Counted from the first letter of the stretch, positions 33,031 to 41,046 are shown. The stretch is DNA of 64,000 bases from Streptomyces katrae (GCF_002028425.1 NZ_CP020042.1:7229560-7293559), one strand, 5' to 3'. Notes: generated by a model not told the origin, from the sequence alone. Translations and numbers: made by a program.

Positions 33031-33558
33031 TCAGCGGGCGCAGGGGCGCAGTCGGACCCGGAACAGCGCCCCCCGGCCCGGCGCCGTCCGCAGTTCGTGG
33101 TGCCCCACCGGGTCCAGTTCGAGGTCGCCCGCCCGCAGCCGGCCGTCCCCGCCCGGGGCGCCGGTGCGGCGCAGGATCGCGCGGATCCGGGCGATCAGCT
33201 CCTCCAGGCTGAACGGCTTGGTGACGTAGTCGTCGCCCCCGGCCGTCAGCCCGCTGATCTTGTCGTCCACCCCGTCCTTCGCCGTGAGGAACAGCACGGG
33301 CAGGTGGTCGGCGCCCGGCCGGGTGCCGGCGGCCTCGCGCAGCCGCCGCACCACGGCGAAACCGCTGATGTCGGGCAGCATCACGTCGAGCAGCACCAGG
33401 CCGGGGCGTTCCCCGGAGACCGCGGCGAGGGCGTCGGCACCGGTGGCCGCCGAGGTCACCTTGAAGCCGGCTAAGCGCAGGGAGGCCGACAGCAGCTCCC
33501 GGATGTTCGGCTCGTCGTCGACGACGAGCAGGCTCGCCTCGGGCACGGCCGTGTCCAT
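33031..33558 (-). CDS. Chimeric response-regulator receiver joined to a histidine-kinase tail
   Basis: 175 residues. Residues 7-135 are a complete receiver domain: VVDDEPN acidic pocket, LLDVMLPDISG with Asp58, FLTAKD and GGDDYVTKPFSLEEL (Lys114), then the linker and first bases of an OmpR-type domain (LRAGDLELDP). At about residue 150 the sequence becomes VGHHELRTAPGRGALFRVRLRPC, which is the C-terminal end of a sensor kinase ATPase domain. The DNA-binding domain and almost the whole kinase are missing, so an in-frame deletion of roughly 1.5-2 kb joined two once-adjacent genes. ATG 33558 has GGGAGGA. It can still be phosphorylated in principle but cannot bind DNA. Confidence 0.75.
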   Translation of the reverse strand: MDTAVPEASLLVVDDEPNIRELLSASLRLAGFKVTSAATGADALAAVSGERPGLVLLDVMLPDISGFAVVRRLREAAGTRPGADHLPVLFLTAKDGVDDKISGLTAGGDDYVTKPFSLEELIARIRAILRRTGAPGGDGRLRAGDLELDPVGHHELRTAPGRGALFRVRLRPCAR

Positions 33559-33576
33559 GCGGTCCTCCCTCTGGGC

Positions 33577-34186
33577 TCAGCCCCGGCCACCGCCGGCGAA
33601 GCCTCCCGCGCCGCCCTGCGCGACGGTGGCCGCGGCGACGTCCCCGGAGGCGTCCCGGGTGCCGCGGCTGGGCGTTGGCCTGGGCCACCTGCGCCGGATC
33701 CACGGTGGGCGCGGCCGCCGCCGACGCGGAGCCGCCGCGCGCGGACGAGCCGCTGCCCGACGTGGCCGGGGTCTGCCCGGCCTCCGCCTTGGTGACGTTC
33801 GCCTGCGCCGCGGTCAGCGCGGCCTCGGCCTGGGCCAGGGTCTCCTTGGCGGCGGTCGCGTCGACCTTCCCCAGCACCTGTCCCGCGGTGACCTTGTCGC
33901 CCGCCTTGACGTCCACCTCGGTGAGCCGGCCGCCGGTGGCGAAGTTCACCCCGGCGTCGTTGGGCGAACTCAGGGAACCCGAACCGGAGACGGTCGCGAG
34001 GACGGTCGCCTTGGTGACCGTGGCGGTCCGCGCACCGCCGCGAGCGGGAGCGCCGGCACCACTGGTCACCGCCGCGTAGGCGCCGCCGACGCCCGCGAGG
34101 ACGGCCACTGCGAGCGTCGAGTTGATGAGGACGGCCCTGCGCCGCCGGGGGAGCACCTTCATGGAGGGGATGCTGGCCGCCGGCAC
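33577..34186 (-). pseudogene. Deleted membrane-fusion (efflux adaptor) protein gene
   Basis: From GTG 34186 the frame encodes a membrane anchor (VLINSTLAVAVLAGVGGAYAAV), ATVTKATVLATVSGSGSLSSP, NFATGGRLTEVDVKAGDKVTAGQVLGKVD (lipoyl/barrel-like HlyD-MacA domain) and a coiled coil (LAQAEAALTAAQANVTKAEAG). After PAQVAQANA (about 33670) the other frame supplies a Gly-rich tail GGAGGFAGGGRG ending at TGA 33577. The coiled-coil return, second lipoyl half and beta-barrel are lost, with a frame change. Normally such proteins are followed by an ABC ATPase and permease; none is present here. Non-functional. Confidence 0.7.
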
Positions 34187-34195
34187 TTCGGAGGT

Positions 34196-34224
34196 CCTGG
34201 GAACTTCCTGGGAGTTCCCTGGGA
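34196..34224 (-). promoter_or_regulatory. Three 11-bp direct repeats, OmpR-type operator
   Basis: On the reverse strand TCCCAGG occurs three times at exactly 11-base spacing (7-bp site plus N4), ending 10 bases upstream of the membrane-fusion gene GTG. An 11-bp period is characteristic of OmpR/PhoP-family response regulator boxes. Confidence 0.65.
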
Positions 34225-34313
34225 GCCGCAGGCCCGGATGAATGGAACGTACGGCAACGAACGGGGCGTAACGCTCGCCCGTCGGGCCGCCACGGCCCCC
34301 GAACCCCCGCCCG

Positions 34314-34331
34314 TTCCCAGACAACTCCCAG
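34314..34331 (+). promoter_or_regulatory. Two further TCCCAG repeats at 11-bp spacing
   Basis: TTCCCAG (34314-34320) and CTCCCAG (34325-34331) repeat the same element in the opposite orientation, 98 bases upstream of the lipoprotein ATG, suggesting joint control of the divergent genes. Confidence 0.55.
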
Positions 34332-34428
34332 GCGACGCCCGGCCCGCTCCCACGTCCGTACGGTTCAGTCCCGGTCGCCGGTGTGCACGGGCCGCCGGTG
34401 AAACCGAGGCCCCGAGGAGACCACGGAC

Positions 34429-34665
34429 ATGCCCTGGACCACCACCGGCCCCGCGTCCCGGGCGGCCCTGACCGCCGTACTCCTCGCGGCGTCCGGGCTG
34501 CTGCTCGCGGGCTGCGCCTCCGGCTCCGGCGGCGCCGCCGGCACGGCGCCCTCGCCGGGCGCCACCTCGCCGGACGCCTACCGCCAGTGCCTGGCCCGGC
34601 ACGGCGTCACCCCGGCCCCCCGCCCGAGCGGTTCGCGCGGCCCCGGCCGCGGCCCGTCCGCCTGA
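34429..34665 (+). CDS. Small lipoprotein
   Basis: 78 residues. Signal with lipobox LLAGC (LLAASGLLLAGC) so the mature protein is a lipid-anchored exterior peptide of about 50 residues, Ala/Gly/Ser-rich, containing YRQCLARHGV. Short exported proteins with a CxxxHGV/CMRxxG-like motif often stand next to efflux adaptor genes in Streptomyces; here it is divergent from the ruined adaptor. ATG 34429 follows GAGGAGA. The short repeated CCGACCG sequences follow its stop at about 34680-34702. Function unknown. Confidence 0.65.
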   Translation: MPWTTTGPASRAALTAVLLAASGLLLAGCASGSGGAAGTAPSPGATSPDAYRQCLARHGVTPAPRPSGSRGPGRGPSA

Positions 34666-35012
34666 CAGCCAGCCCCACCGCCGACCGCCGACCGCCGACC
34701 GCCCCCCGTTCCGCCCGGGCGGTCGAACGGGGGACGCCGGAACCGAACACCGGGCCATGAGTCGGCCAAATCCTGATCAAGGGGAGGCCGCCGGACCTGC
34801 CCTGACACGCGGGCGACGGCCACACGGTCCCGTGCGCGGCGGGCGACTTGACCAGGCCATGGGAGGAGCCGGGACCTGTTCGATCGCTCAGGACAGCGAC
34901 CCGCGACGGGTGAACCGCGGGCGGCTCGGCGGTATCTGTGCAGGCGTGCGGCTACTGTTCCCCGGAGCGGCGGACCGCACACCCCCCAGCACGTGAAACC
35001 GAGGCCCTGCCG
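34666..35012. other. Intergenic region before the NRPS gene
   Basis: 347 bases. Begins with short tandem CGCCGAC repeats (about 34679-34702). The lower half (34850-35000), containing TTGACC at about 34847 and GGCTACTGT near 34950, is the likely promoter of the NRPS-like gene. No gene recognised. Confidence 0.4.
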
Positions 35013-38000
35013 ATGTCAACCCTCCCCTCCGGCCACCACCTCCCCCCGGTCCCGAACCCGCGCAGCCGCCCCCGCGACGCCGCCGTACTCCGCGGTGCCC
35101 CGGCCCACCCGCCGCGCACCCTCCTCGACGTCTTCGACGCCACCGCCGCCGCACACCCGAGCTCCCCCGCCCTGGACACCGGCGACCGGGTCCTCGACTA
35201 CCGCGGCCTCGCCGCCGAGGCGCAGGCCCTGGCGGCGCTGCTCCGCCGGGCCGGGGCGGGCCCCGGCGACCGGATCGGCGTACGCGTCCCCTCGGGCACG
35301 GCGGAGCTGTACGTGGCGGTGCTCGCGGTCCTGCGCTGCGGCGCGGCCTACGTACCCGTGGACGCCGACGACCCCGAGGAGCGGGCCGCAACGGTCTTCC
35401 GCGAGGCGGGCGTCTGCCTGGTCCTGGGGGAGGGGGCCGCCATCGCACCCGGCGCGGTCCCGCCCCTCGGGAGCGGCCCGGGAACCGCGCCGCGCCCCGT
35501 CCTGCCGGGCGACGACGCCTGGATCATCTTCACCTCCGGATCCACGGGCCTCCCCAAGGGGGTGGCGGTCCGTCACCGCAGCGCCGCCGCCTTCGTCGAC
35601 GCCGAAGCCGGGCTGTTCCTGGCCGACCGGCCGCTCGGACCGGGGGACCGCGTCCTCGCGGGACTCTCCGTGGCCTTCGACGCCTCCTGCGAGGAGATGT
35701 GGCTGGCCTGGCGGCACGGCGCCTGCCTGGTCCCCGCGCCCCGCTCGCTCGTCCGGGCCGGGCACGAACTCGGACCCTGGCTGGCCGAGCGGGGTGTCAC
35801 CGCGGTCTCCACGGTGCCCACCCTGGCCGCGCTCTGGCCGCCCGGCTCCCTGGACCGGGTCCGGCTGCTGATCGTGGGCGGCGAGGCGTGCCCGGCGGAG
35901 CTCGTGGACCGCTTCGCCGTGGCGGGCCGCGAGATGTGGAACACCTACGGCCCCACCGAGACCACCGTCGTGGCCTGCGCCGCCCGCCTGCGCCCCGGCG
36001 AACCCGTACGGATCGGGCTGCCGCTCGACGGCTGGGACCTGGCCGTCGTGGACGAGGCGGGCGAGCCGCTGCCCTACGGGGAGGTCGGCGAACTGGCGGT
36101 CGCCGGCGCCGGCCTGGCCCGCTACCTCGACCCCGCCAAGGACCGCGAGCGCTACCGGCCCTGCCCGGCCCTGGGCACCGACCGCGCCTACCGCACCGGC
36201 GACCTCGTACGGGCCGACCCGCAGGGCCTGGTGTTCGCAGGCCGTGCCGACGACCAGGTCAAGATCGGCGGCCGGAGGGTGGAGCCCGGCGAGATCGACG
36301 CCGCGCTGAGCGCGCTGACCGGCGTGCGCGCGGCCGCCTCGGCGCTGCGCGAGACCCCGGCGGGCGGGCGGATCCTCGTCGGCTACGTGGTGCCCGGCCC
36401 GGACTACGTCCGCGACAGCGCCCGCGAGGAGCTCGCCCGGCTCCTGCCGGCCGCCCTCGTCCCGCTCCTCGCCGAAGTGCCGGAGCTGCCCACCCGCACC
36501 TCCGGCAAGGTGGACCGGGACGCCCTGCCCTGGCCGCTGCCCGCCGACCCGGCACCCCCGGCCCGGCTGACCCCGGCCGAGGCCCGGCTGGCGGCCCTGT
36601 GGGAGGACCAGCTCGGCGTCCGCCCGGGCCCCGGCGACGACTTCTTCACCCTCGGCGGCACCAGCCTGGGCGCGGCCCGGCTCGCCTCCGCGCTGCGCCC
36701 CGACCACCCCGGCATCTCGGTGGCCGACCTCTACCGGCGGCCGGTCCTGCGGGACATGGCGGCCCACGCCGGCACCCTCGTCGCGGGCCGGGACCCGCGG
36801 CCCCCGGTCCGTCCCGTCCCGCGCCGGGCCGGCCTGGTCCAGTTCCTCACGCAGACGGCGGCCTACACCGTCACCGGCCTGCGCGGGGTGGTCGTCCTGG
36901 CCGGCCTCGACAACGTCATCGGCCTGCTCACCCCGCACGTGTGGACCCCGTACACCCCCTGGTGGCTCGTACTGACGGGCTGGCTCGTGCTCTTCGCCGC
37001 CCCCTCCCGGTTCGCCCTGGGCACCCTCGCCGCACGGCTGCTGACCCGGGGCGTGCGCCCGGGCGTGCATCCGCGCGGCGGCCGCACCCACCTGAGGCTC
37101 TGGGCGGCCGAACGGGCCGTCGCCGTCTTCGGGGTCTCCGCGCTGCTCGGCACCCCGTGGGCCGCCCGGTACGCCCGCGCCCTCGGCTGCGCCACCGGAC
37201 CGGGAGCAGCCCTGCACGCGATGCCGCCGGTGACCGGGCTCGCCGAGTTCGGAGCCGGCTGCGCGGTGGAGCCGGAGGCCGACGTCCGCGGGTGGTGGCT
37301 GGACGGGGACCGGCTGGTGGTCGGGACCGTCCGGATCGGGGCCGGCGCACGGGTCGGCCACCGCGCGGTGGTGATGCCCGGCGCGGAGCTCGGCGAGGGC
37401 GCCGAACTCGCCGCGGGAGCCTGCCTCGACGGCCGGATCCCGCCGGGCGAGACCTGGCACGGCTCCCCGGCCGGGCTCCGGACCGGAGCCGGGGCCGGCC
37501 GGAACCCCCTCCGCACGGCGGCCCGGCCGCGGGGGCGGCGCCGTTGGAGGGCCGCCTACGCGCTCTCACTGCTCCTGCTGCCCCTGCTGCCGGCCGTCGC
37601 GGCGCTGCCGGTGCTCCTCGCCACCTACCAGCTCGTCAAGGACCGCACCACGCTCGGCGAGGTCGCCGGGCGCCTGGTCCTCGCCGCTGCGCCCTCCGTC
37701 CTCGTGGCCACGCTCTGCTGGATCGCCCTGGTCGCGCTGGTGGTCCGTCTCCTGGGCCGCCGGATCCCCCCCGGCAGCCACCCCGCCGACGGCGGCGTGG
37801 CCTGGCGGGCATGGCTGGTCCACCGGCTCCTCGACGGCTGCCGCAGCAGCCTGTTCCCTCTCTACGCGAGCCTCGCCACCCCGCTGTGGCTGCGCCTGCT
37901 GGGCGCCCGGGTCGGCCGCAACACCGAGATCTCCACCGTCCTCCCGCTGCCCTCGCTGCTGCGCGTCGACGACGGGGCCTTCCTCGCCGACGACACCCTC

Positions 38001-38945
38001 GCCGCCCCCTACGAACTCCGGGACGGCCGGATGCACCTGGGCGCGGCGCGGATCGGCCGCCGGGCCTTCGTCGGCAACTCCGCCATCGTGGGCCCCGGCC
38101 GGCACGTCCCCGACGGCGCCCTGGTCGGCGTCCTCTCCGACGCCCCGGCCGACCCCGCCCCCGGCAGTTCCTGGCTGGGCCGGCCCGCCCTCGAACTGCC
38201 GCGCACCGCCCCGGCCGTCGACGCGAGCCGCACCTTCGCCCCGCCCCGGCGCCTGGTCGTCGCCCGGGCCGCCGTCGAACTGTGCCGGCTGGTGCCGCTG
38301 GTCTGCGGACTGCTGCTGGCCGAGGGCGTGTTCCTCGGGGAGCAGGACGCCCTGCTGGCCGGCGGGCCGCTGTGGGCGGCGGCGGCCGCGGTACCGCTGC
38401 TGCTGGCCGCCGGGGTGGCCGCCGCGCTGACGACGACCGCCGCCAAGTGGCTGCTGGTCGGCCGGTTCCGGGTGGCCGAACACCCGCTGTGGACCCCGTT
38501 CGTCTGGCGCAACGAGCTGTACGACACCTTCGTCGAATCCCTCGCCGTGCCCTGGCTGGCCGGCCCCTTCACCGGTACGCCGGTGCTGAACTGGTGGCTG
38601 CGCACCCTCGGGGCGCGGATCGGCCGCGGCGTGTGGTGCGACACGCACTGGCTCCCGGAGACCGATCTGGTCACCCTGGGGGACGGGGCCACGGTCAACC
38701 GGGGCTGCGTCCTGCAGACCCACCTCTTCCACGACCGCATCATGCGCATGGACACCGTACGACTGGACGCGGGAGCATCGCTCGGCCCGCACAGCGTCGT
38801 GCTCCCCGGCAGCACAGTCGGCGCCCACACCTCCGTGGGCCCCGCCTCCCTGGTGATGCGGGGCGAGACCCTCCCGGCGGGCACCGCCTGGGCGGGCAAC
38901 CCGGTCGCGGGCTCCGCGTCCGCGACGCGTACGGCCGGGGCGTGA
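35013..38945 (+). CDS. Pls/PosA-family single-module NRPS (adenylation, carrier, membrane-bound acyltransferase part)
   Basis: 1310 residues. Adenylation domain about 25-510: WIIFTSGSTGLPKG (about 172), SVAFDASCEEMWLAW (about 220), NTYGPTETTVV (A5), YRTGDLVR (A7), GGRRVEPGEID and the Lys in TSGKVDRDALP (A10). A carrier domain (about 525-600) has FFTLGGTSLGAARLA with the phosphopantetheine Ser at about 548. The rest (about 610-1310) alternates membrane helices with three hexapeptide left-handed beta-helix segments (VGHRAVVMPGAELGEGAELAAG; FVGNSAIVGPGRHVPDGALVG; LGPHSVVLPGSTVGAHTSVGPASL), the plan of Streptomyces epsilon-poly-L-lysine synthetase, also about 1300 residues. No thioesterase. Product likely an isopeptide-linked homopolymer of a basic amino acid or a relative; the monomer is unknown. 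Confidence 0.85.
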   Translation: MSTLPSGHHLPPVPNPRSRPRDAAVLRGAPAHPPRTLLDVFDATAAAHPSSPALDTGDRVLDYRGLAAEAQALAALLRRAGAGPGDRIGVRVPSGTAELYVAVLAVLRCGAAYVPVDADDPEERAATVFREAGVCLVLGEGAAIAPGAVPPLGSGPGTAPRPVLPGDDAWIIFTSGSTGLPKGVAVRHRSAAAFVDAEAGLFLADRPLGPGDRVLAGLSVAFDASCEEMWLAWRHGACLVPAPRSLVRAGHELGPWLAERGVTAVSTVPTLAALWPPGSLDRVRLLIVGGEACPAELVDRFAVAGREMWNTYGPTETTVVACAARLRPGEPVRIGLPLDGWDLAVVDEAGEPLPYGEVGELAVAGAGLARYLDPAKDRERYRPCPALGTDRAYRTGDLVRADPQGLVFAGRADDQVKIGGRRVEPGEIDAALSALTGVRAAASALRETPAGGRILVGYVVPGPDYVRDSAREELARLLPAALVPLLAEVPELPTRTSGKVDRDALPWPLPADPAPPARLTPAEARLAALWEDQLGVRPGPGDDFFTLGGTSLGAARLASALRPDHPGISVADLYRRPVLRDMAAHAGTLVAGRDPRPPVRPVPRRAGLVQFLTQTAAYTVTGLRGVVVLAGLDNVIGLLTPHVWTPYTPWWLVLTGWLVLFAAPSRFALGTLAARLLTRGVRPGVHPRGGRTHLRLWAAERAVAVFGVSALLGTPWAARYARALGCATGPGAALHAMPPVTGLAEFGAGCAVEPEADVRGWWLDGDRLVVGTVRIGAGARVGHRAVVMPGAELGEGAELAAGACLDGRIPPGETWHGSPAGLRTGAGAGRNPLRTAARPRGRRRWRAAYALSLLLLPLLPAVAALPVLLATYQLVKDRTTLGEVAGRLVLAAAPSVLVATLCWIALVALVVRLLGRRIPPGSHPADGGVAWRAWLVHRLLDGCRSSLFPLYASLATPLWLRLLGARVGRNTEISTVLPLPSLLRVDDGAFLADDTLAAPYELRDGRMHLGAARIGRRAFVGNSAIVGPGRHVPDGALVGVLSDAPADPAPGSSWLGRPALELPRTAPAVDASRTFAPPRRLVVARAAVELCRLVPLVCGLLLAEGVFLGEQDALLAGGPLWAAAAAVPLLLAAGVAAALTTTAAKWLLVGRFRVAEHPLWTPFVWRNELYDTFVESLAVPWLAGPFTGTPVLNWWLRTLGARIGRGVWCDTHWLPETDLVTLGDGATVNRGCVLQTHLFHDRIMRMDTVRLDAGASLGPHSVVLPGSTVGAHTSVGPASLVMRGETLPAGTAWAGNPVAGSASATRTAGA

Positions 38946-39036
38946 CCGGCGGCGCGCCCGGCGCCGCCGCGGGCGCGGCACCGGGCGCGGCACCGGGCAC
39001 GGCAGCACCGTGACAGCGGCTGCTAGCTTCTCCTCC

Positions 39037-39675
39037 GTGCCGCAACACCAGGACGAGACCAGGGCCGCCTACGACGGGGTCGTCGAGCTCTACGCCTCGA
39101 TGTTCGCCGACCGACGCCTGGAGACCCAGCCCTTCGCCCGGGCCGTGATCGCCACCTTCGCCGAGCTGGTGCGCGCGACGGGGAACCTGCGGACGGCCGA
39201 CGTCGGTTGCGGGCCCGGACACCTGACGGCCATGCTGCACGACCTGGGCGTGGACGCCTTCGGCCTCGACCTCTCCCCGGGCATGGTCGACCATGCCCGG
39301 CGGACCCATCCGGCACTGCGCTTCGAGGAATCCCGGATGGAAGCCCTCCCGGTCGAGGACGGGGCCCTGGGCGGTGTACTGGCCCACTACTCGATGATCC
39401 ACACCCCGCCGGAGGAACTGCCCGCCCTCCTCGCCGAACAGGCGCGCGTCCTGGCACCCGGGGGCCTGTTCCTGGTCTCGTTCTTCGGGACCGGCGGCCC
39501 GGACCCGGTCCGCTTCGACCACAAGGTGACCCCGGCCTACAGCTGGCCCGCGGACCGCCTGGCCGACCTGCTGGCCGGGGCCGGCCTCACCGTCTTCGCC
39601 CGGCTGCTCCACGACCCGGCCTCCGAGCGCGGCTTCCTCGACGCCCACCTGCTGGCCCGCCGGCGGGCCGCCTAA
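39037..39675 (+). CDS. Class I SAM-dependent methyltransferase
   Basis: 212 residues from GTG 39037 (221 from GTG 39010). SAM site TADVGCGPGHLTAMLHDLGVDAFGLDLSPGMVDHAR (motifs I-II), then ALGGVLAHYSMIHTPPEEL (motif III/IV) and VLAPGGLFLVSFF. The TAGCTT at 39024-39029 lies seven bases before GTG 39037, suggesting a leaderless start there. It begins 92 bases after the NRPS stop (39037 against 38945) and on the same strand, so it may be part of that operon and modify its product or precursor, but this is inference. Substrate unknown. Confidence 0.75.
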   Translation: MPQHQDETRAAYDGVVELYASMFADRRLETQPFARAVIATFAELVRATGNLRTADVGCGPGHLTAMLHDLGVDAFGLDLSPGMVDHARRTHPALRFEESRMEALPVEDGALGGVLAHYSMIHTPPEELPALLAEQARVLAPGGLFLVSFFGTGGPDPVRFDHKVTPAYSWPADRLADLLAGAGLTVFARLLHDPASERGFLDAHLLARRRAA

Positions 39676-39684
39676 GCCGGCCCG

Positions 39685-40074
39685 GTGATCGAGGACGGAG
39701 CGACGGACCGGGGCAGCGTGACGACGGTACGACGGGTCGGCGAGACGGTACGCCGCCCCGCCGGCCCGTGGACGCCCGCGGTGCAGGCCCTCCTCTCCCG
39801 CCTGGAGTCGGCGGGCTTCACCCGGGCCCCGCGCGCCCCCGGCACCTACGGCGGCGACGGCGAAACCCTGTGCACCGCCTACGGCGCACACCCGGAGGCG
39901 GTCCTGGACGCCCTGGACGCCCTCCGGTCCCGCGAGGCGGCGCGCACCGAACGCCTCGGCGGCCTGGGCCAGGAGGCGTGGGCGACGTTCCCGGCCCGCG
40001 GCGACGCGGCCGAAACGACCGCGGAACGCTCCTGGCTCCGATTGCACCGCGCCCTCCTCCTCGCGGCCCGGTAA
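39685..40074 (+). pseudogene. Collapsed aminoglycoside phosphotransferase-family gene
   Basis: The 129-codon frame joins two ends of an APH-family kinase. The first 50 residues (SVTTVRRVGETVRRPAGPWTPAVQALLSRLESAGFTRAPRAPG) are the family's N-terminal lobe; then YGGDGETLCTAYGAHPEAVLDALDALRSREAARTERL and AERSWLRLHRALLL are its C-terminal helices. The middle, containing the catalytic HGD-x-x-x-x-N loop and the DFG-like Asp, is missing: about 110-150 residues. The deletion kept the frame, so a small stable peptide could still be made, but no kinase activity is possible. It starts with GTG 39685, just after the methyltransferase stop. Confidence 0.6.
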
Positions 40075-40112
40075 TCCCCGTGCGGTCCGGCCGTCCCGCG
40101 TGATACTCCTCG

Positions 40113-40148
40113 CTTCCATGGACGAACTTGCTTCCATGGACGAACTCG
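40113..40148 (+). repeat. 18-bp tandem duplication over the start of the GNAT gene
   Basis: CTTCCATGGACGAACTTG (40113-40130) is followed directly by CTTCCATGGACGAACTCG (40131-40148), 17 of 18 identical. Each copy holds an in-frame ATG. Confidence 0.9.
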
Positions 40149-40657
40149 TGACGGCGCGGCTCGTGCTGCACCCGATGACCGTGGCCGAGGCCGAGCGGGT
40201 CGTGGCGGGTTCGCCCGGCGGCGGTGCCCGATGGGCGGCGGGGTACCCGACCGACGGGGACGTGCTCGCCGCCCGGCGCTTCCTGAGGACCTGCGCCGAA
40301 ACCGGCGATCCGGGGCCCTTCGGCAACTACGAGATCCGCCTGCGCCCGGACGGCCGGGCGATCGGCGGCGTGGGCTTCCACGGACCCGCGGACGCGGAGG
40401 GCACCGTCACCATCGGCTACGGCCTCGTCCCGTCGGCGCGCGGCAGCGGATACGCCTCGGAAGCCCTCCGCGCGCTGCTGCGACTGGCCCGGTCCCGGGG
40501 CATCACCCGCGTGAAGGGCGATGCCGACCACGACAACCTCGCCTCCCACCACGTCATGACGGCGGCCGGCATGCGGCCGGCCGGGCAGGACGAGCGCGTC
40601 ACGTACTTCGAAACCGCCTGGACCCCTGCCCCGACGCCCCCACCGGCCCGCCGATGA
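40118..40657 (+). CDS. GNAT-family N-acetyltransferase
   Basis: 179 residues from ATG 40118 (173 from ATG 40136). VTARLVLHPMTVAEAERVV, then AIGGVGFHGPADAEGTVTIGYGLVPSARGSGYASEALRALL (acetyl-CoA Q/RxxGxG/A site) and KGDADHDNLASHHVMTAAGM. Homologous to the GNAT half of 17500-18573; the strings IGGxGFHG and GYGLVPSARGxGY match closely, so they probably descend from a common duplicate. Two equivalent ATGs exist because of an 18-bp duplication; no strong ribosome site precedes either, and the AT-poor upstream region might be read as a leaderless start. Acceptor unknown. Confidence 0.82.
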   Translation: MDELASMDELVTARLVLHPMTVAEAERVVAGSPGGGARWAAGYPTDGDVLAARRFLRTCAETGDPGPFGNYEIRLRPDGRAIGGVGFHGPADAEGTVTIGYGLVPSARGSGYASEALRALLRLARSRGITRVKGDADHDNLASHHVMTAAGMRPAGQDERVTYFETAWTPAPTPPPARR

Positions 40658-40801
40658 CCCGCACCCCGCCACGGGAGGGCGTCCCGCGCCCCCGGCTGTT
40701 CCGGTGAAGACCACGAACGCCACGGCAGAGGTCCCGAGAAGGGGTCGCCCCGGGTGGTTCAGTGGAGGCCCGCCCAGACCCGACCCGTACCGGAGGAGAC
40801 C

Positions 40802-40990
40802 ATGAGCAGCGAGAGCCGGCCCGACGAACAGGTCCGGCACATCCGGGAGAAGGCCGAGGAGCTCGAACGGGCGGCCCAGCGCTCCACGGACCCCGACGAA
40901 CGCCGGCGGCTGACCGACAAGGCCCTGCACATCCGCCAGAAGCTCGAGGAGCTGCACGGCCCGGAGAGCGCCACCATGGACCCCATGTAG
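40802..40990 (+). CDS. Short charged helical protein (DUF6381-like)
   Basis: 62 residues: highly charged helices QVRHIREKAEELERAAQRSTDPDERRRLTDKALHIRQKLEEL, heptad-like, so a coiled coil. Streptomyces genomes have many proteins of this small class (matching, from memory, DUF6381-type sequences); function unknown. ATG 40802 follows GGAGGAG. Its stop lies in a 15-bp tandem duplication. Confidence 0.7.
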   Translation: MSSESRPDEQVRHIREKAEELERAAQRSTDPDERRRLTDKALHIRQKLEELHGPESATMDPM

Positions 40991-41013
40991 CGGCACGTCA
41001 TGTAGCGGCACGT
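40984..41013 (+). repeat. 15-bp tandem duplication across a stop codon
   Basis: CATGTAGCGGCACGT occurs twice head to tail (40984-40998, 40999-41013); each copy carries TAG, the first being the real stop. Confidence 0.9.
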
Positions 41014-41046
41014 CGGGCGAGGTCTGCGGAGTCGCGCGGGCGCCCC

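Noticed and set aside
35016..37460. Leftward open frame over the NRPS adenylation domain
   Set aside because: Antisense to recognised A-domain motifs; composition is non-protein-like.
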